DNA of 64,000 bases from Candidatus Latescibacterota bacterium (GCA_012270975.1 JAAXHH010000090.1:22823-86822); one strand, 5' to 3'; counted from the stretch's first letter, positions 48,713 through 58,531 are shown. Numbers and translations: made by a program. The notes: generated by a model not told the origin, from the sequence alone.

Positions 48713-51388
48713 TCATTCCAGCGACTGGAGCAGCACTTCCTGGGCGGCTTCGAAGCCGGGCGCGATTTCCAGGGCCTTGAGCGCGGCCTTTCGGGCATCA
48801 GCCTTCCGTCCCGCCGCCAGGTACGCGCGGGCCAGGTCGTACTGCGCCTGGACCCGGTCGGTGGTTTCCACCGCCAGCGCGGCCTCGTACTCGGGCACGG
48901 CGAGGTCCGCCCTTCCATCCCGTTCGTACGCGCCGCCGCGCATCTTTCGGACCTCTCCGTCGAAGGGATCGATCATGACGGCGCGGCCCAGAATACGGAG
49001 CGCGTCCCCGCGCCGGCCTTCCCGGGCATAGAGCCCCGCCAGCGTCTTGCAGGACGCGATGTCGTCCTCGTCGACGGCGGTGAGCGCTTCGAGGGCCTCC
49101 ATCGCCGCTTCCGTGTTTTCCTGCGCGAGGTAAATGTCCGCCAGCAATTCGTGGGGATTGCCGGGATGGGTGTAATGCGCGTAGAGGGACCTGGCGCGTT
49201 CAAGGGGCGCGATGGCTTCTTCGTATCGATTCTGCGCGTGCAACGCCTGGCCCAGCATCAGGTGGGCGTAGAAACTCTCCGGGTGGCCGGCGGCCATCGC
49301 CTCCAGTTCAGCCACGGTCATCTTTTCGTCCCGCGGCGGCTTGAATCGCAGGACGCGCCGGAGCCCGGCACTCCGTTCTTCGGCGTACTCCGCGAAAGCC
49401 CGGTCGAAGTCGCCCATAGACAGGCCCAGTGCCTCGCGGACGACTTCAGGAGTGGTTCGATTCCCGTTGTACAGATCCAGCATGCGCCGGACCGCCTCGA
49501 ATCCGTGGGCGTCCACGATGTATTCGACGACGATGGAGGCCTGGTAGTAGGATAGGACGACCTGGCCCGGCGATTTCGGCCGGGTGAAGCCGCGGTTCAG
49601 TTCGCTCACGGCCAGCAGTTCGCCCTGTGCCACCGCGTCCGCGAATTCCGCCTTCAGATCCATGTCCCATTCCGGTCGGGCCAGGCGCGTCTCGTAGACG
49701 GCGATGCCTTCCGCCAGCCAGCGGGGGATGCGGTTCCGCGTCTGCTGGAGGTGGCTGACGTGTACGTATTCGTGCCAGAGCGTCTGCCCCCAGTTGAACG
49801 TCCCCTTCGGCCGGGCCCGGGGCGAATTCGCCACCACCACTTCTCCAAAACAGACCCCGAGGAGGCCGCCGGTTCCCGGCACGCCGGCGATACGCACCAT
49901 GAAGTCGTCATTATCGGGAAGGATCTCGACGAGCACCGGCTCATCCGGCACGAAACCGTATCGCGGCGCGATCGTCCGGTGGGCCTCTTCCAGCAAATCC
50001 AGGGCCAGTTGCCCGTAAACGGCGTCCTCGTCCCGGTGCAGCTTCAGCGTGAACCGGTCGCTCGCCCGGGTCTCGAAATCTTCAAACGAATCGAGTAGTT
50101 CCAGCGTATTGTAGGTCCGGGTGTTGAAGGGGTCTTTGTCGAAGGCCCGTTCCAGCATCCGCCGGCCCTCCTCCACCTCGCCGACGCGGGTCAGATTGAT
50201 CCCCAGTCCGGCATAGGCCGACCAGAGGGCGGGGTCGGTTTCGATCGCCCGCCGGCCCATATCCACGGACTCCCGGAATCGGTAGCGCCGCGCGAGCAGG
50301 TCGGCGATGACCTCGTAGAGCCGGCCGTAGGTAGGATTGATGTCGAGGACGCGCTTCCGGGCCGCTTCGTACTCGTCATGGCGGCCCTGGGCATGATAGG
50401 CGGCGGCCAGGAGGGCGTGGGTTCCGGGCGATTCCGGGTTGATCTCGAGGGCCCCGGACAACTCGTCGATCGCATCATCATAGGCTTCGTCGGTCAGGTG
50501 GAGACCCGCCAGGAAATGGCGTCCCGCCGTCAATCCGGGGTTGATTGCGAGCGCCTTCCGCACGACGGCCTCCGCCTGCCCCGGTTGCTTGTCCGCCACG
50601 GCTTCCGCCAGGCCGATCAACGCCGGCGGATAGTCGGGGTCGATTTTCAGCGCGTCTTCGAAGACGGCGACCGCCTCCGCGCGGTTGTGCTTTTCGAGGA
50701 AGAGGCGCCCCCACGCCACGTAGGCATCAATGTAATCGGGGTCGACCCGGGTCGCCGCGGCAAGAAAAGTGTTGGCCTCGTGAAACAACTCCAGGTATTT
50801 CGTGGCAAGTCCCGCGGCCATCAGGTCCGGCGCGTTCGGAGGCCCATCCGCTCCACTTTCCGCCAGGACTCCGCGGCACAGTTCGAGGCCCTCCGCGGTC
50901 CTGCCCGTCGTGAAATACACTTCCGCGAGCCGAACGGTAGCCACGGGCGGCCTGCCCTGCCGAAACCGGGCGGCGTCCAGCACAATCTCCGCCTCCCCGT
51001 ATCGTCCCTGGATGAGGTACAGCCTGGCCAGTAGCTCCCGTGCCGCTTCGAGGCCGTTCGTAGATACCGCATCCCACGCCGAGTCACGCAATAACTCGAC
51101 GGCTTCGTCATACTGGCCGACCACGGCATGGAGCCTTCCCAGCGCCAGGATCCGATCTATTTCGAGCGTCTCCGCTTCGTTCCCGGCCGGGGCCCGGAAC
51201 GGACGGGTTCTCTGCCCGGAAACGGCCGTCCGGAGATCGTCGATCCGGTCCAGGTAGCGCTGGCGCGCCGCGCGTCCTTCTTCCCAGGCTTTTTCAAATG
51301 CGTCGTCATCCTGGGCTCGCGCATCGGGGCGGATTTCCGCTGCGGCGAGCAGGGATACGACGACGAGTAAACGGGCGGCTCGAATCAT
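48713..51388 (-). CDS. TPR-rich zinc metallopeptidase (gluzincin, MA-type)
   Basis: The 891-residue protein begins with a signal peptide (LLVVVSLLAAAEIRPDARAQ). It has tetratricopeptide repeats over about residues 90-400, a central gluzincin domain with LWHEYVHVSHL (HExxH near residue 540) and the third-ligand Glu in RWLAEGIAVYE, and more repeats at the C-terminal side (about 640-890). Such peptidase-MA-like proteins occur in Gram-negative bacteria; substrates are unknown. comEC lies 33 bases upstream in the same direction, so the two may be co-transcribed. Confidence 0.85.
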   Translation of the reverse strand: MIRAARLLVVVSLLAAAEIRPDARAQDDDAFEKAWEEGRAARQRYLDRIDDLRTAVSGQRTRPFRAPAGNEAETLEIDRILALGRLHAVVGQYDEAVELLRDSAWDAVSTNGLEAARELLARLYLIQGRYGEAEIVLDAARFRQGRPPVATVRLAEVYFTTGRTAEGLELCRGVLAESGADGPPNAPDLMAAGLATKYLELFHEANTFLAAATRVDPDYIDAYVAWGRLFLEKHNRAEAVAVFEDALKIDPDYPPALIGLAEAVADKQPGQAEAVVRKALAINPGLTAGRHFLAGLHLTDEAYDDAIDELSGALEINPESPGTHALLAAAYHAQGRHDEYEAARKRVLDINPTYGRLYEVIADLLARRYRFRESVDMGRRAIETDPALWSAYAGLGINLTRVGEVEEGRRMLERAFDKDPFNTRTYNTLELLDSFEDFETRASDRFTLKLHRDEDAVYGQLALDLLEEAHRTIAPRYGFVPDEPVLVEILPDNDDFMVRIAGVPGTGGLLGVCFGEVVVANSPRARPKGTFNWGQTLWHEYVHVSHLQQTRNRIPRWLAEGIAVYETRLARPEWDMDLKAEFADAVAQGELLAVSELNRGFTRPKSPGQVVLSYYQASIVVEYIVDAHGFEAVRRMLDLYNGNRTTPEVVREALGLSMGDFDRAFAEYAEERSAGLRRVLRFKPPRDEKMTVAELEAMAAGHPESFYAHLMLGQALHAQNRYEEAIAPLERARSLYAHYTHPGNPHELLADIYLAQENTEAAMEALEALTAVDEDDIASCKTLAGLYAREGRRGDALRILGRAVMIDPFDGEVRKMRGGAYERDGRADLAVPEYEAALAVETTDRVQAQYDLARAYLAAGRKADARKAALKALEIAPGFEAAQEVLLQSLE

Positions 51389-51421
51389 GACATACCGGGC
51401 AGGAATTCGTGGATAAACTTA

Positions 51422-53950
51422 TTATTGATAATGACTTATGGCGTACCGCCGGAATATAGACCACCGGGGATTACCTGTCAAGGGAAACCCTTCCAGTACC
51501 TGTCCGGGTGTAGGGCCGAGAGGCGCAGGCGGCGCGAAGGACTCTATCTCCCAGGACCGTCCGTCGCTACGGACGATGACGGCGCCGCCCCGGTCCGTTC
51601 GATACACTTCCGCTCCCCGCCGCCGGTATCGCTCCATGATCTCGGGCGAGGGGTGGCCGAAGGCGTTGTACGTGCCGGCGGAAACGGCCACCGCCTCCGG
51701 GTCGACCGCGTTCAGGAAGGCGATCCCGCTCGACGTGATGCTGCCGTGATGGGGCGATTTGAGTACCGTGCTTCTCAGTGAGACCGGCGCGCCTGGCATG
51801 TGGGCCATGCGGGCCACCGCGTACTCCGCCTTCTCCTCGATATCACCGGTCAGCAGCATGCTGAATTCGCCGTAGGACAGGCGCAGCACCACGGATACGT
51901 CGTTGGCGTGCGCCTTCGACGCGCCGGATACGAAGAGCGGATCGGGATGGAGGAAAACGCCGCGAACGCCGCCCAGCGCCGCCAGGGTATCGCCCCTCAC
52001 GACCGTCCGGTAAGGGACGCCGTGTCGCTCGACGGTCTCGCGCCAGGCGCGGTAAGACCCGGACGCCGACGTCACGCCGCTCGAAAGGACCTCGCCTACT
52101 TCCGCGGATTCCACCACGGTCCGTAGTCCGCCGTAGTGGTCCAGGTGGGGATGGGTTACGATGATCGTGTCCACGTGGCGATAGCCCTTCGCGCGCATGA
52201 AGGGCACGATGACGCGGGAGCCGGCGTCGTAGGCGGGCGAGCGGGCACCGCCGTCGACCAGAAGGGTCCGCCCGTTGGGACAGGCGATGAAGATGGCATC
52301 GCCCTGCCCCACGTCGAGGACGGTGATCTCAAGGGCACGCCCGGGCAGGAGACTGTAGCAGAAGACCAGGACGGAAAGGGCGATCAGCCCCAGCCGCGTA
52401 CGTCGCCACCCGCAGCCGTCCGGGTTCCACAGCAGAAGCAGGCCCGCGGCATAGAAAGACGCGAAGAAAAGGGGTGAAGGCGCCGGGACCTCCACCAGCG
52501 CGGAGGGCACGCTGGAAAAGGTCTTCGAGAGGTGGATCATGCCATACAGAACCAGCGCGTTTACGGCGCTGAACAGACGGGCGATTTCGATGGCTACGGG
52601 ACCTGTCAGGACCGTGAGGACGCCGAAGGTCGTATTCAGAAAGACGAGCGGTCCGATGAAGAGATTGGCGACGGCCGACATCCAGGAAACCTGGTAGAAC
52701 GTACCCGCGACCACGGGCAGCGTGCCCAGTTGCGCCGTAGCCGAAACCAGCAGCCCGTCCCGGAGCCAGCGCGCCCACCACTGCTCCGACCGCGAGAACC
52801 GTTCCGGCAGCAGTTCCTTCAGTCTGGGATAACCCGTGATGATGGCATAGGTCGCAAGGAAGGAGAGTTGGAAGCTCAGGTCGAAGAGCGCCGAGGGCCA
52901 GATCAGGAGTATGACGATGGCCGCCACGGCCAGGATGTTGACGGTGTCCGTCTGCCGGTCCAACTGACGGCCCACCAGGAACAGTCCCGCCATGATCGTG
53001 GCCCGGATGACCGACGGCGTGAGGTTCGTGATGAAGGCGTAGAGGACCAGGACGCCCAGCGTGCCAGCGACGACGAGATGCTTCGGCAGCCTCAGGACGA
53101 ACAGCAACGTATAGATCACCAGAGTGATCAGGCCGACGTGCAATCCTGATACGGCCAGGATATGGGCCAGGCCGATCGTCCTGAAGGTGTCGATCAGCTC
53201 CTCAGGCAGCTGCCGTCGCTCGCCCAGGAGGATGCCCTTCAGCAGGGCGGCGGAATCGCCCCGCATGGTCCGGTCGATAGACTGATCGATACTGTGACGC
53301 AGCGGATCGATGACCGCGGTCTGCCAGGAGAGCGACCGGTTGCGCAGCGTCACGCGATAGCCCGCCGCATCGCGTACGCTCATCAATGCATAGACCCCCC
53401 TGCTCGTGTAGTAGGTCCGCGCATCGAACCCGCCCGGGTTGCGTGCGGGCTGCGGACTGCGCAGGCGGCCCGTCACAAGGACCCGGTCGCCGTATCCGCC
53501 GGCTTCGATGCCGCTGTTCAGGCGTATCTGCAGGCGGCCCGTAACAGGCGCCATCCGCCCGGCGGCAGGCGTTCTGCTACTCGAATCCCCAAGCGAGATG
53601 GAATCCGCGTCGACGGTGACCAGGGTGAAACGCTCTCTCGCCTCGGGCGAGCGGACGATCGTCCCGGTCAGCGTGTGCCGTTGCCGCTGGTCGCAGAATC
53701 GCCGGATGTCGTTTGACGGCACGACCCGCATCTGCACGGCGTACCAGAAGGCGCCCGCGAATACGAGGCACAGGGCCATGCAGATACGCAGGGGAAAAGC
53801 GTCGCTCCCGCGGATTCGGTAGAGCGCGTAACCCGAAGCGATCATCGCCATTGCACCCAGCGCAAAAAGGACGGGTGATACGTCGACGCGGTGTCCAAGC
53901 AGAATCCCGATTACGTAGCACAGGGCGATGAACAGGGCCGGACGTTGCAT
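51422..53950 (-). CDS. comEC: ComEC/Rec2 family DNA-uptake channel
   Basis: ComEC conducts single-stranded DNA across the inner membrane in natural transformation. The 842-residue protein is full-length: an N-terminal OB-like DUF4131 region, the multi-span competence domain (GILLGERRQLPEELIDTFRTIGLAHILAVSGLHVG is the hallmark) and a C-terminal metallo-beta-lactamase-like domain (VLDVGQGDAIFI, VTHPHLDHYGG, LLTGDIE). No other competence gene is in the window, but the complete form suggests the function is retained. Confidence 0.95.
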   Translation of the reverse strand: MQRPALFIALCYVIGILLGHRVDVSPVLFALGAMAMIASGYALYRIRGSDAFPLRICMALCLVFAGAFWYAVQMRVVPSNDIRRFCDQRQRHTLTGTIVRSPEARERFTLVTVDADSISLGDSSSRTPAAGRMAPVTGRLQIRLNSGIEAGGYGDRVLVTGRLRSPQPARNPGGFDARTYYTSRGVYALMSVRDAAGYRVTLRNRSLSWQTAVIDPLRHSIDQSIDRTMRGDSAALLKGILLGERRQLPEELIDTFRTIGLAHILAVSGLHVGLITLVIYTLLFVLRLPKHLVVAGTLGVLVLYAFITNLTPSVIRATIMAGLFLVGRQLDRQTDTVNILAVAAIVILLIWPSALFDLSFQLSFLATYAIITGYPRLKELLPERFSRSEQWWARWLRDGLLVSATAQLGTLPVVAGTFYQVSWMSAVANLFIGPLVFLNTTFGVLTVLTGPVAIEIARLFSAVNALVLYGMIHLSKTFSSVPSALVEVPAPSPLFFASFYAAGLLLLWNPDGCGWRRTRLGLIALSVLVFCYSLLPGRALEITVLDVGQGDAIFIACPNGRTLLVDGGARSPAYDAGSRVIVPFMRAKGYRHVDTIIVTHPHLDHYGGLRTVVESAEVGEVLSSGVTSASGSYRAWRETVERHGVPYRTVVRGDTLAALGGVRGVFLHPDPLFVSGASKAHANDVSVVLRLSYGEFSMLLTGDIEEKAEYAVARMAHMPGAPVSLRSTVLKSPHHGSITSSGIAFLNAVDPEAVAVSAGTYNAFGHPSPEIMERYRRRGAEVYRTDRGGAVIVRSDGRSWEIESFAPPAPLGPTPGQVLEGFPLTGNPRWSIFRRYAISHYQ

Positions 53951-53959
53951 GAGAAGTGG

Positions 53960-54244
53960 TTATTTCTCGTGTTCGAGCAAAATGCGCTCGATCCGGTCGA
54001 ATCGGGCATCCACTTTTCCGGCATCTTCCCGGATATGATCTACTAAACGATCAAACTTCGCGTCTACCTTACCAAACCGTTCCCATATGTTGTCCTCGAA
54101 ACGGTCGAACCTCGCGTCGATCTTATTCAGTTCTTCCCCGATGTCCACTTTCAGTTCACGCCTGCTCCCTTTCGCCTCGCGCCAGAAGAAGATGAATGCG
54201 GTCAGCAGAATCAGGGGCTGAGCCCAGAGATATGCGTTTTCCAT
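53960..54244 (-). CDS. Small membrane-anchored coiled-coil protein
   Basis: A 94-residue protein with AAAGGAG before its ATG. One N-terminal membrane span (LWAQPLILLTAFIFFW) is followed by a heptad coiled coil built from repeated units near KIDARFDRFED, KVDAKFDRLVD, KVDARFDRIER (11-residue to 17-residue spacing). Resembles small DUF-type phage or plasmid-like membrane coiled coils; no function can be assigned. It stands between comEC and a second protein of the same architecture. Confidence 0.7.
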   Translation of the reverse strand: MENAYLWAQPLILLTAFIFFWREAKGSRRELKVDIGEELNKIDARFDRFEDNIWERFGKVDAKFDRLVDHIREDAGKVDARFDRIERILLEHEK

Positions 54245-54313
54245 GATGCTCCTTTCGTGGTTTCAAGGTTTGATCGTGGATATCGTTTAAGAACTGGTAT
54301 GCGTCTCCTCCAA

Positions 54314-54529
54314 TCAGGTCTTCTTTTCCGATTCAAAAGGGTTGCTTATGCGGGCGAAGGCCCCGAGCAGGCCTTCTATCCGGGATACGCGCTCGCCCAG
54401 TTGCGCAATCCGTTCTTCGATCTGCGAGACCCGCTCGGAGAGTTGAGATATCCGCATGTCGAGGCTGCGCCAGACAAAGAGCAAGATCCCAATTACAACC
54501 ACATTGCTTATGACGTTGGTAGCGTCCAT
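54314..54529 (-). CDS. Second small membrane-anchored coiled-coil protein
   Basis: A 71-residue protein; the ATG at 54529 has AAGGAG six bases upstream, while an ATG two codons earlier is too close to it. A membrane span (VISNVVVIGILLFVW) precedes a 7-residue heptad coiled coil (RISQLSERVSQIEERIAQLGERVSRIEG) written here in parts. Same layout as its neighbour, 69 bases away, but no clear sequence similarity. Function unknown. Confidence 0.68.
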   Translation of the reverse strand: MDATNVISNVVVIGILLFVWRSLDMRISQLSERVSQIEERIAQLGERVSRIEGLLGAFARISNPFESEKKT

Positions 54530-54645
54530 GTTCATCTCCTTATAAAATGATTAGGAACTTCCGGTGTCTGTATTCTACGGTCCCCGCCTTCGATCCTTGT
54601 GAATCTGCTTGTCGCGCAGTCGAACAATCCGTTTCGATCTTCCCG

Positions 54646-55350
54646 TCACGCGATCGAACGATCCGCCTCGATCACCCCGTCTCGCAGGTGGATGATCCGC
54701 TTGCAATGCATGGCGACGTGCTCCTCGTGGGTCACCAGCACGATGGTATGGCCGTCTCCGTTCAGGCGATCTAATATCGCCATGATCTCTTCCCCGGTCC
54801 CGCTGTCCAGGTTCCCGGTCGGCTCGTCCGCCAGTATGATGGATGGTTCGTTGACCAGCGCCCGGGCGATGGCGACGCGCTGGCGCTGCCCGCCCGACAT
54901 CTCGTTGGGCCTGTGGCGGGCCCGGTCGCCAACGCCCACCGCCTCCAAGGCTTCCATCGAGCGCCTCCGCCGATCCTTGCCGTCCGTTCCGCGGTAGAGA
55001 AGAGGCAATTCCACGTTGTGCAGCGCGTCCATTCGAGGGAGCAGGTTGAAGGCCTGGAAAACGAACCCGATCATCCGATTTCGGATGAAGGCCTGTTCGT
55101 CATCGGAGAGTGCACCGACCGGCCTACCGTCGAGCGCGTAGGTGCCCGCCGTCGGCACGTCCAGGCAGCCCAGAATGTTCATAAGGGTGGATTTGCCCGA
55201 ACCCGACCGGCCCGTAACGGCGACATATTCGCCCCGGTTTATGGTGGCGGATACGCCCCGGAGCGCGGGAATGCGGTCGTCTCCCATGGGGAAGGATCTG
55301 TGCAGATCCTCAATGTAGATTAAAGGGGGATGGTTGTTTGTTATGCGCAC
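54646..55350 (-). CDS. MacB/LolD-type ABC transporter ATPase
   Basis: The 234-residue ATPase has Walker A GRSGSGKST, Q-loop FVFQAFNLLPRMDALHNVELPL, signature MSGGQRQRVAIARAL, Walker B IILADEPTGNLDS and H-loop VTHE, the MacB/LolD subfamily pattern. The GTG at 55350 has GGAGG seven bases upstream. Such ATPases pair with FtsX/MacB-type permeases to move molecules or drive mechanotransmission across the envelope. The matching permease is probably the broken gene at 58584-61001, 3.2 kb away. Confidence 0.92.
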   Translation of the reverse strand: MRITNNHPPLIYIEDLHRSFPMGDDRIPALRGVSATINRGEYVAVTGRSGSGKSTLMNILGCLDVPTAGTYALDGRPVGALSDDEQAFIRNRMIGFVFQAFNLLPRMDALHNVELPLLYRGTDGKDRRRRSMEALEAVGVGDRARHRPNEMSGGQRQRVAIARALVNEPSIILADEPTGNLDSGTGEEIMAILDRLNGDGHTIVLVTHEEHVAMHCKRIIHLRDGVIEADRSIA

Positions 55351-55571
55351 GACCAAGCCTCCGAATAGGTGGGCAATTCGGTTCTATATAGGCTTAGTCG
55401 TGGTTTGGGCGGGAAATCTCGTGCGAGGCTGTTGAATTTACAGGAAGTGCTCAACACTTCGAGTAAGTGACGATTTTTAAGGAACCAGTTGAGTTGACGG
55501 GACGTTTGCCACGCTATACTATTGCAACTGACCCTAGATTATCAACCCTCCCCAACAATGGAACAAACGAC

Positions 55572-56579
55572 ATGACCACCACTGCCTCACACATAAACGC
55601 TCGGCAATACCTTTACGTCGCCGTCGCGGCTTTCGTCGCATTGAGCGCCGTCCTCCTATGGTACAATGACCAACAGAAACAGGACCTTCAAAACCTGGAG
55701 CATAGGCTATACAACGCCCAGGTGGAAATCCGCGTGCTGCAGGCGGAAAAGATATTCGGCACGCCTTTTATTGCTCCCTTCAGTGCGCTCGACCAGCACG
55801 GCCAACCTGCAACCTTGCCCGATCTCGGCAAGGAGCACACGCTCTTTCTGTTTTTTGCTTCGAGGCATCATCCACTAAGCCTTGACCTGATGTCTTCATT
55901 TGGATCGGTGATCGGAGACAATGTCCCGGTTATCGGTATTGTCCAGGCAGGATCGTTCGAGGAGATAACACCGATCGTGGAGAAATTCAGGTTCCGCTTC
56001 CCGGTGTACCTGGCCGTCGATTCTCCCTTTGATCTGCCAAATTCCCCCCACAGCGTGTTAGTAGATGGGGTCGGCAACGTGTTGCACCTGTCACCCATCG
56101 AGGGGTTTGATACCCAAACGGTAGAGGGACAAATATCGGAACTTACACAGATAGTACGCCGACTGGAATCAGCAGTCCAACCGGACCTGACAGTCCGATG
56201 GGATCCGACCGTCCAACCAGATCAGAAGGCCGACCAGTTGGCAGATGAAAAATCTGGTGTATATCGGCCCCATACGGTGGACACGAAAGCCGAGATAATC
56301 TACCACCCCCCAATTCCCGACGGCGTAGTCGATCTGAATTTCAACGGCGACGTAGTGATACAACTCGTGGTAGGCACCAATGGCAACGTGGACACGACTT
56401 TTGTCGCAATAGCTTCCGGTCGCGCTGATGTGGACACTCTGATGATGGAAGTGGCTCGAAAAGTGGTCTATACGCCGGCAGTACATGACGGTGAACGTGT
56501 AATGACGCGCGAGTTGATTCCGTTTATGTTCAGGACAAGAGGCCCAACTCCTGACGAGGAGACCGTTACGGAGGAATGA
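55572..56579 (+). CDS. Thioredoxin-like/TonB C-terminal fusion membrane protein
   Basis: ATG at 55572 gives 335 residues; an earlier in-frame ATG at 55467 would add a poorly conserved stretch. One N-terminal membrane span (YLYVAVAAFVALSAVLLWY) and a short coiled coil are followed by a thioredoxin-fold region (FGTPFIAPFSALDQHGQPATLPDL; LFLFFASRHHPLSLDLMSSF) in which the CxxC is absent (SRHHPL in its place). The C-terminal 90 residues resemble a TonB C-terminal domain (VVIQLVVGTNGNVDTTFVAIASG, ARKVVYTPAVHDGE). A candidate promoter TTGACG-15-TATACT and an inverted repeat AAGTGCTCAACACTT lie just upstream. Only plus-strand gene in the accessory block. Function unknown. Confidence 0.68.
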   Translation: MTTTASHINARQYLYVAVAAFVALSAVLLWYNDQQKQDLQNLEHRLYNAQVEIRVLQAEKIFGTPFIAPFSALDQHGQPATLPDLGKEHTLFLFFASRHHPLSLDLMSSFGSVIGDNVPVIGIVQAGSFEEITPIVEKFRFRFPVYLAVDSPFDLPNSPHSVLVDGVGNVLHLSPIEGFDTQTVEGQISELTQIVRRLESAVQPDLTVRWDPTVQPDQKADQLADEKSGVYRPHTVDTKAEIIYHPPIPDGVVDLNFNGDVVIQLVVGTNGNVDTTFVAIASGRADVDTLMMEVARKVVYTPAVHDGERVMTRELIPFMFRTRGPTPDEETVTEE

Positions 56580-56665
56580 CGCGCAACGCAAGACGCCCTG
56601 AGATGACCGTCACTGGATCGTGAACGCCGTCGGCGTGTCGAGGCAGCCAGGGATGTACATCAAGG

Positions 56666-58531
56666 TTAGTCTTCCAGCACTTCGATTTCGGCACGACCGC
56701 TTTCTGTCAGAACGGCAAAGTCGGCGTCTGCGTAACTCTTACCCATAGAGGATAACGTCAGCCAGTGTCCGACGCTCTGGGTCCTATACAACGACATGAT
56801 GTCTCTTGCGTTTCCATATTTGAAGCTACCGCAAAGCGAATGCATGACCAGGCTCGTCTTTTCGGCAACAGACTTGCTCAGGGAAAGCCGTATGTTCCCT
56901 GATACTGTTCTCAGGTCGCACCTTGCATCAGATTCGCGAGTTGACTGCTGAAGTCGTGTCGTGCCGTACCGATTGTAAATGGACACCTTTCCCTTCAAGT
57001 CCCTTGCATTCAACTCGTAACGTCCGACGTCTATTTCTACGTCCCCGTTGACGGACTCAATCTTCCCTTCCCAGAAATCACAGTTTTCCATCACATCCTC
57101 ATGGAATATTCCACCTCCATAGCTGTATAGACGTTGTTGAAACAACCCACCGATCTCCCGTATTTCAGAAAACGCACTGTTGAACAAAAACACGTCGCGC
57201 CCGATATCCGACAGCCTGCTCACATTGGGACTGGAGTAAATTATCAGCGAAGCGTTAACGTTTTCAGCTGTAACACTGTTGGGGCGGAACACGGAGACGT
57301 TCTTGCCTTCAGGGACCGATATCGAAAGGTGACAATACGCAGAAGGACCGAAGACACTCGAGTTATCCCACTGCATTGCCTTAAACAACCCCTCAATCTC
57401 TTCCGACATGGCCGATCTCTTCATGTCCATAGGCCTCACTTCGCTGGTATGGACTGTTACCCGTATCGCTCTGCCTAAACTACTCCTGACGAGGTTCGGC
57501 AGTGGAGGAGCGATATCGATATCTTCTTTCAGTTGAGGGAAAAGATCGATCAATCGGATCCCGTCACTAACCTCATAAAGCACCCAGCTGTTTATAAGGT
57601 CCCGCTTCCAATGTTCACTGATACGCCTAGTTTTTGCCCATCTGCGACCCTTGTCTGATTCAACACCCAAAAACAGTTCTCCTTCGTGAGGACCGTGTTT
57701 ATAGTAGTCATCGGTCCTGTCACTGGAGACAGTAAAACCCGCCAACTCCCCTTGCGCGTCCTCATCTGAGAAACCAAGTCCGATCTTGGAGCCTGATATC
57801 TGAAGCTGATCGCCCTTTGCCTGTTGAATTTCCACCTCCGTATTCACACCACAATACAGGACAATGTTTTCCATGTCTCCCATGTCGATCGTTTCTTCAA
57901 AGTCCTCCTTGGCGATCCGGCAGACAACATCCTGGACTTCTTCGGTTACATCGATCTGGCTCATGGCAATGGTCTCCTTTTCCTGGGGCGACAACGCGTC
58001 TCTCAGCCGGATTCGAGACTGATAGAGTCGCCCCCTCGCTGTGGATTCCGGAATGTCCAGAAAGGCGGCGGTTTCCTTTAGTGTAAAACCGGTGTAGTAG
58101 TACAACATGACGACTTGGCGGTAATGTTCCGGGAGTTGTTCGACTTCGTCCCATAGCTCAAAGCTTTCGATGTACTTTCGATGGATACGATCCGACTTGG
58201 CGAATTCATCGCGTAATCCACCGGAATCCGTATCGACACGGACTTGACGACCGATTCTGCTTCGGCGGACCCACTCCTTGCAACGATTGACAACGATTCG
58301 GTGCAACCAACTGCCGAAAACGGCCGGATCTTTAAGTTGCGATAATTTACAGAAGGCCGAGATAAATGCATCCTGCACCACATCCTCAGCATCTGCCCGG
58401 TCCCGGAGGTAACCCAAAGCCACGGCGAAAGCAGCATTCTGATATCGCCGGACTAACGGCTCGAAGGCGTTAGCGTTTCCGTTCAGGCAGAGCAGGACAT
58501 TATAGGAGTCGTTGTCTGTTTGTGTCGTCAT
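56666..58531 (-). CDS. ECF sigma factor fused to a large C-terminal beta-rich domain
   Basis: The first about 185 residues are an ECF sigma factor: sigma-2 (AFEPLVRRYQNAAFAVALGYLRDRADAEDVVQDAFISAF) and sigma-4 (LPEHYRQVVMLYYYTGFTLKETAAFLDIPESTARGRLYQSR). Sigma-3 and -1.1 are absent, as normal. The remaining about 435 residues are not a sigma domain; the final third alternates short beta strands (GDVEIDVGRYELNARDLKGKVSIYNRYG, TVSGNIRLSLSKS) like DUF4097 adhesin-type beta-helices. ATG at 58531 with GGGAAG upstream is preferred over GTG 24 bases earlier. It is 52 bases downstream of the broken permease and probably cotranscribed. Sensing role is an inference. Confidence 0.8.
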   Translation of the reverse strand: MTTQTDNDSYNVLLCLNGNANAFEPLVRRYQNAAFAVALGYLRDRADAEDVVQDAFISAFCKLSQLKDPAVFGSWLHRIVVNRCKEWVRRSRIGRQVRVDTDSGGLRDEFAKSDRIHRKYIESFELWDEVEQLPEHYRQVVMLYYYTGFTLKETAAFLDIPESTARGRLYQSRIRLRDALSPQEKETIAMSQIDVTEEVQDVVCRIAKEDFEETIDMGDMENIVLYCGVNTEVEIQQAKGDQLQISGSKIGLGFSDEDAQGELAGFTVSSDRTDDYYKHGPHEGELFLGVESDKGRRWAKTRRISEHWKRDLINSWVLYEVSDGIRLIDLFPQLKEDIDIAPPLPNLVRSSLGRAIRVTVHTSEVRPMDMKRSAMSEEIEGLFKAMQWDNSSVFGPSAYCHLSISVPEGKNVSVFRPNSVTAENVNASLIIYSSPNVSRLSDIGRDVFLFNSAFSEIREIGGLFQQRLYSYGGGIFHEDVMENCDFWEGKIESVNGDVEIDVGRYELNARDLKGKVSIYNRYGTTRLQQSTRESDARCDLRTVSGNIRLSLSKSVAEKTSLVMHSLCGSFKYGNARDIMSLYRTQSVGHWLTLSSMGKSYADADFAVLTESGRAEIEVLED

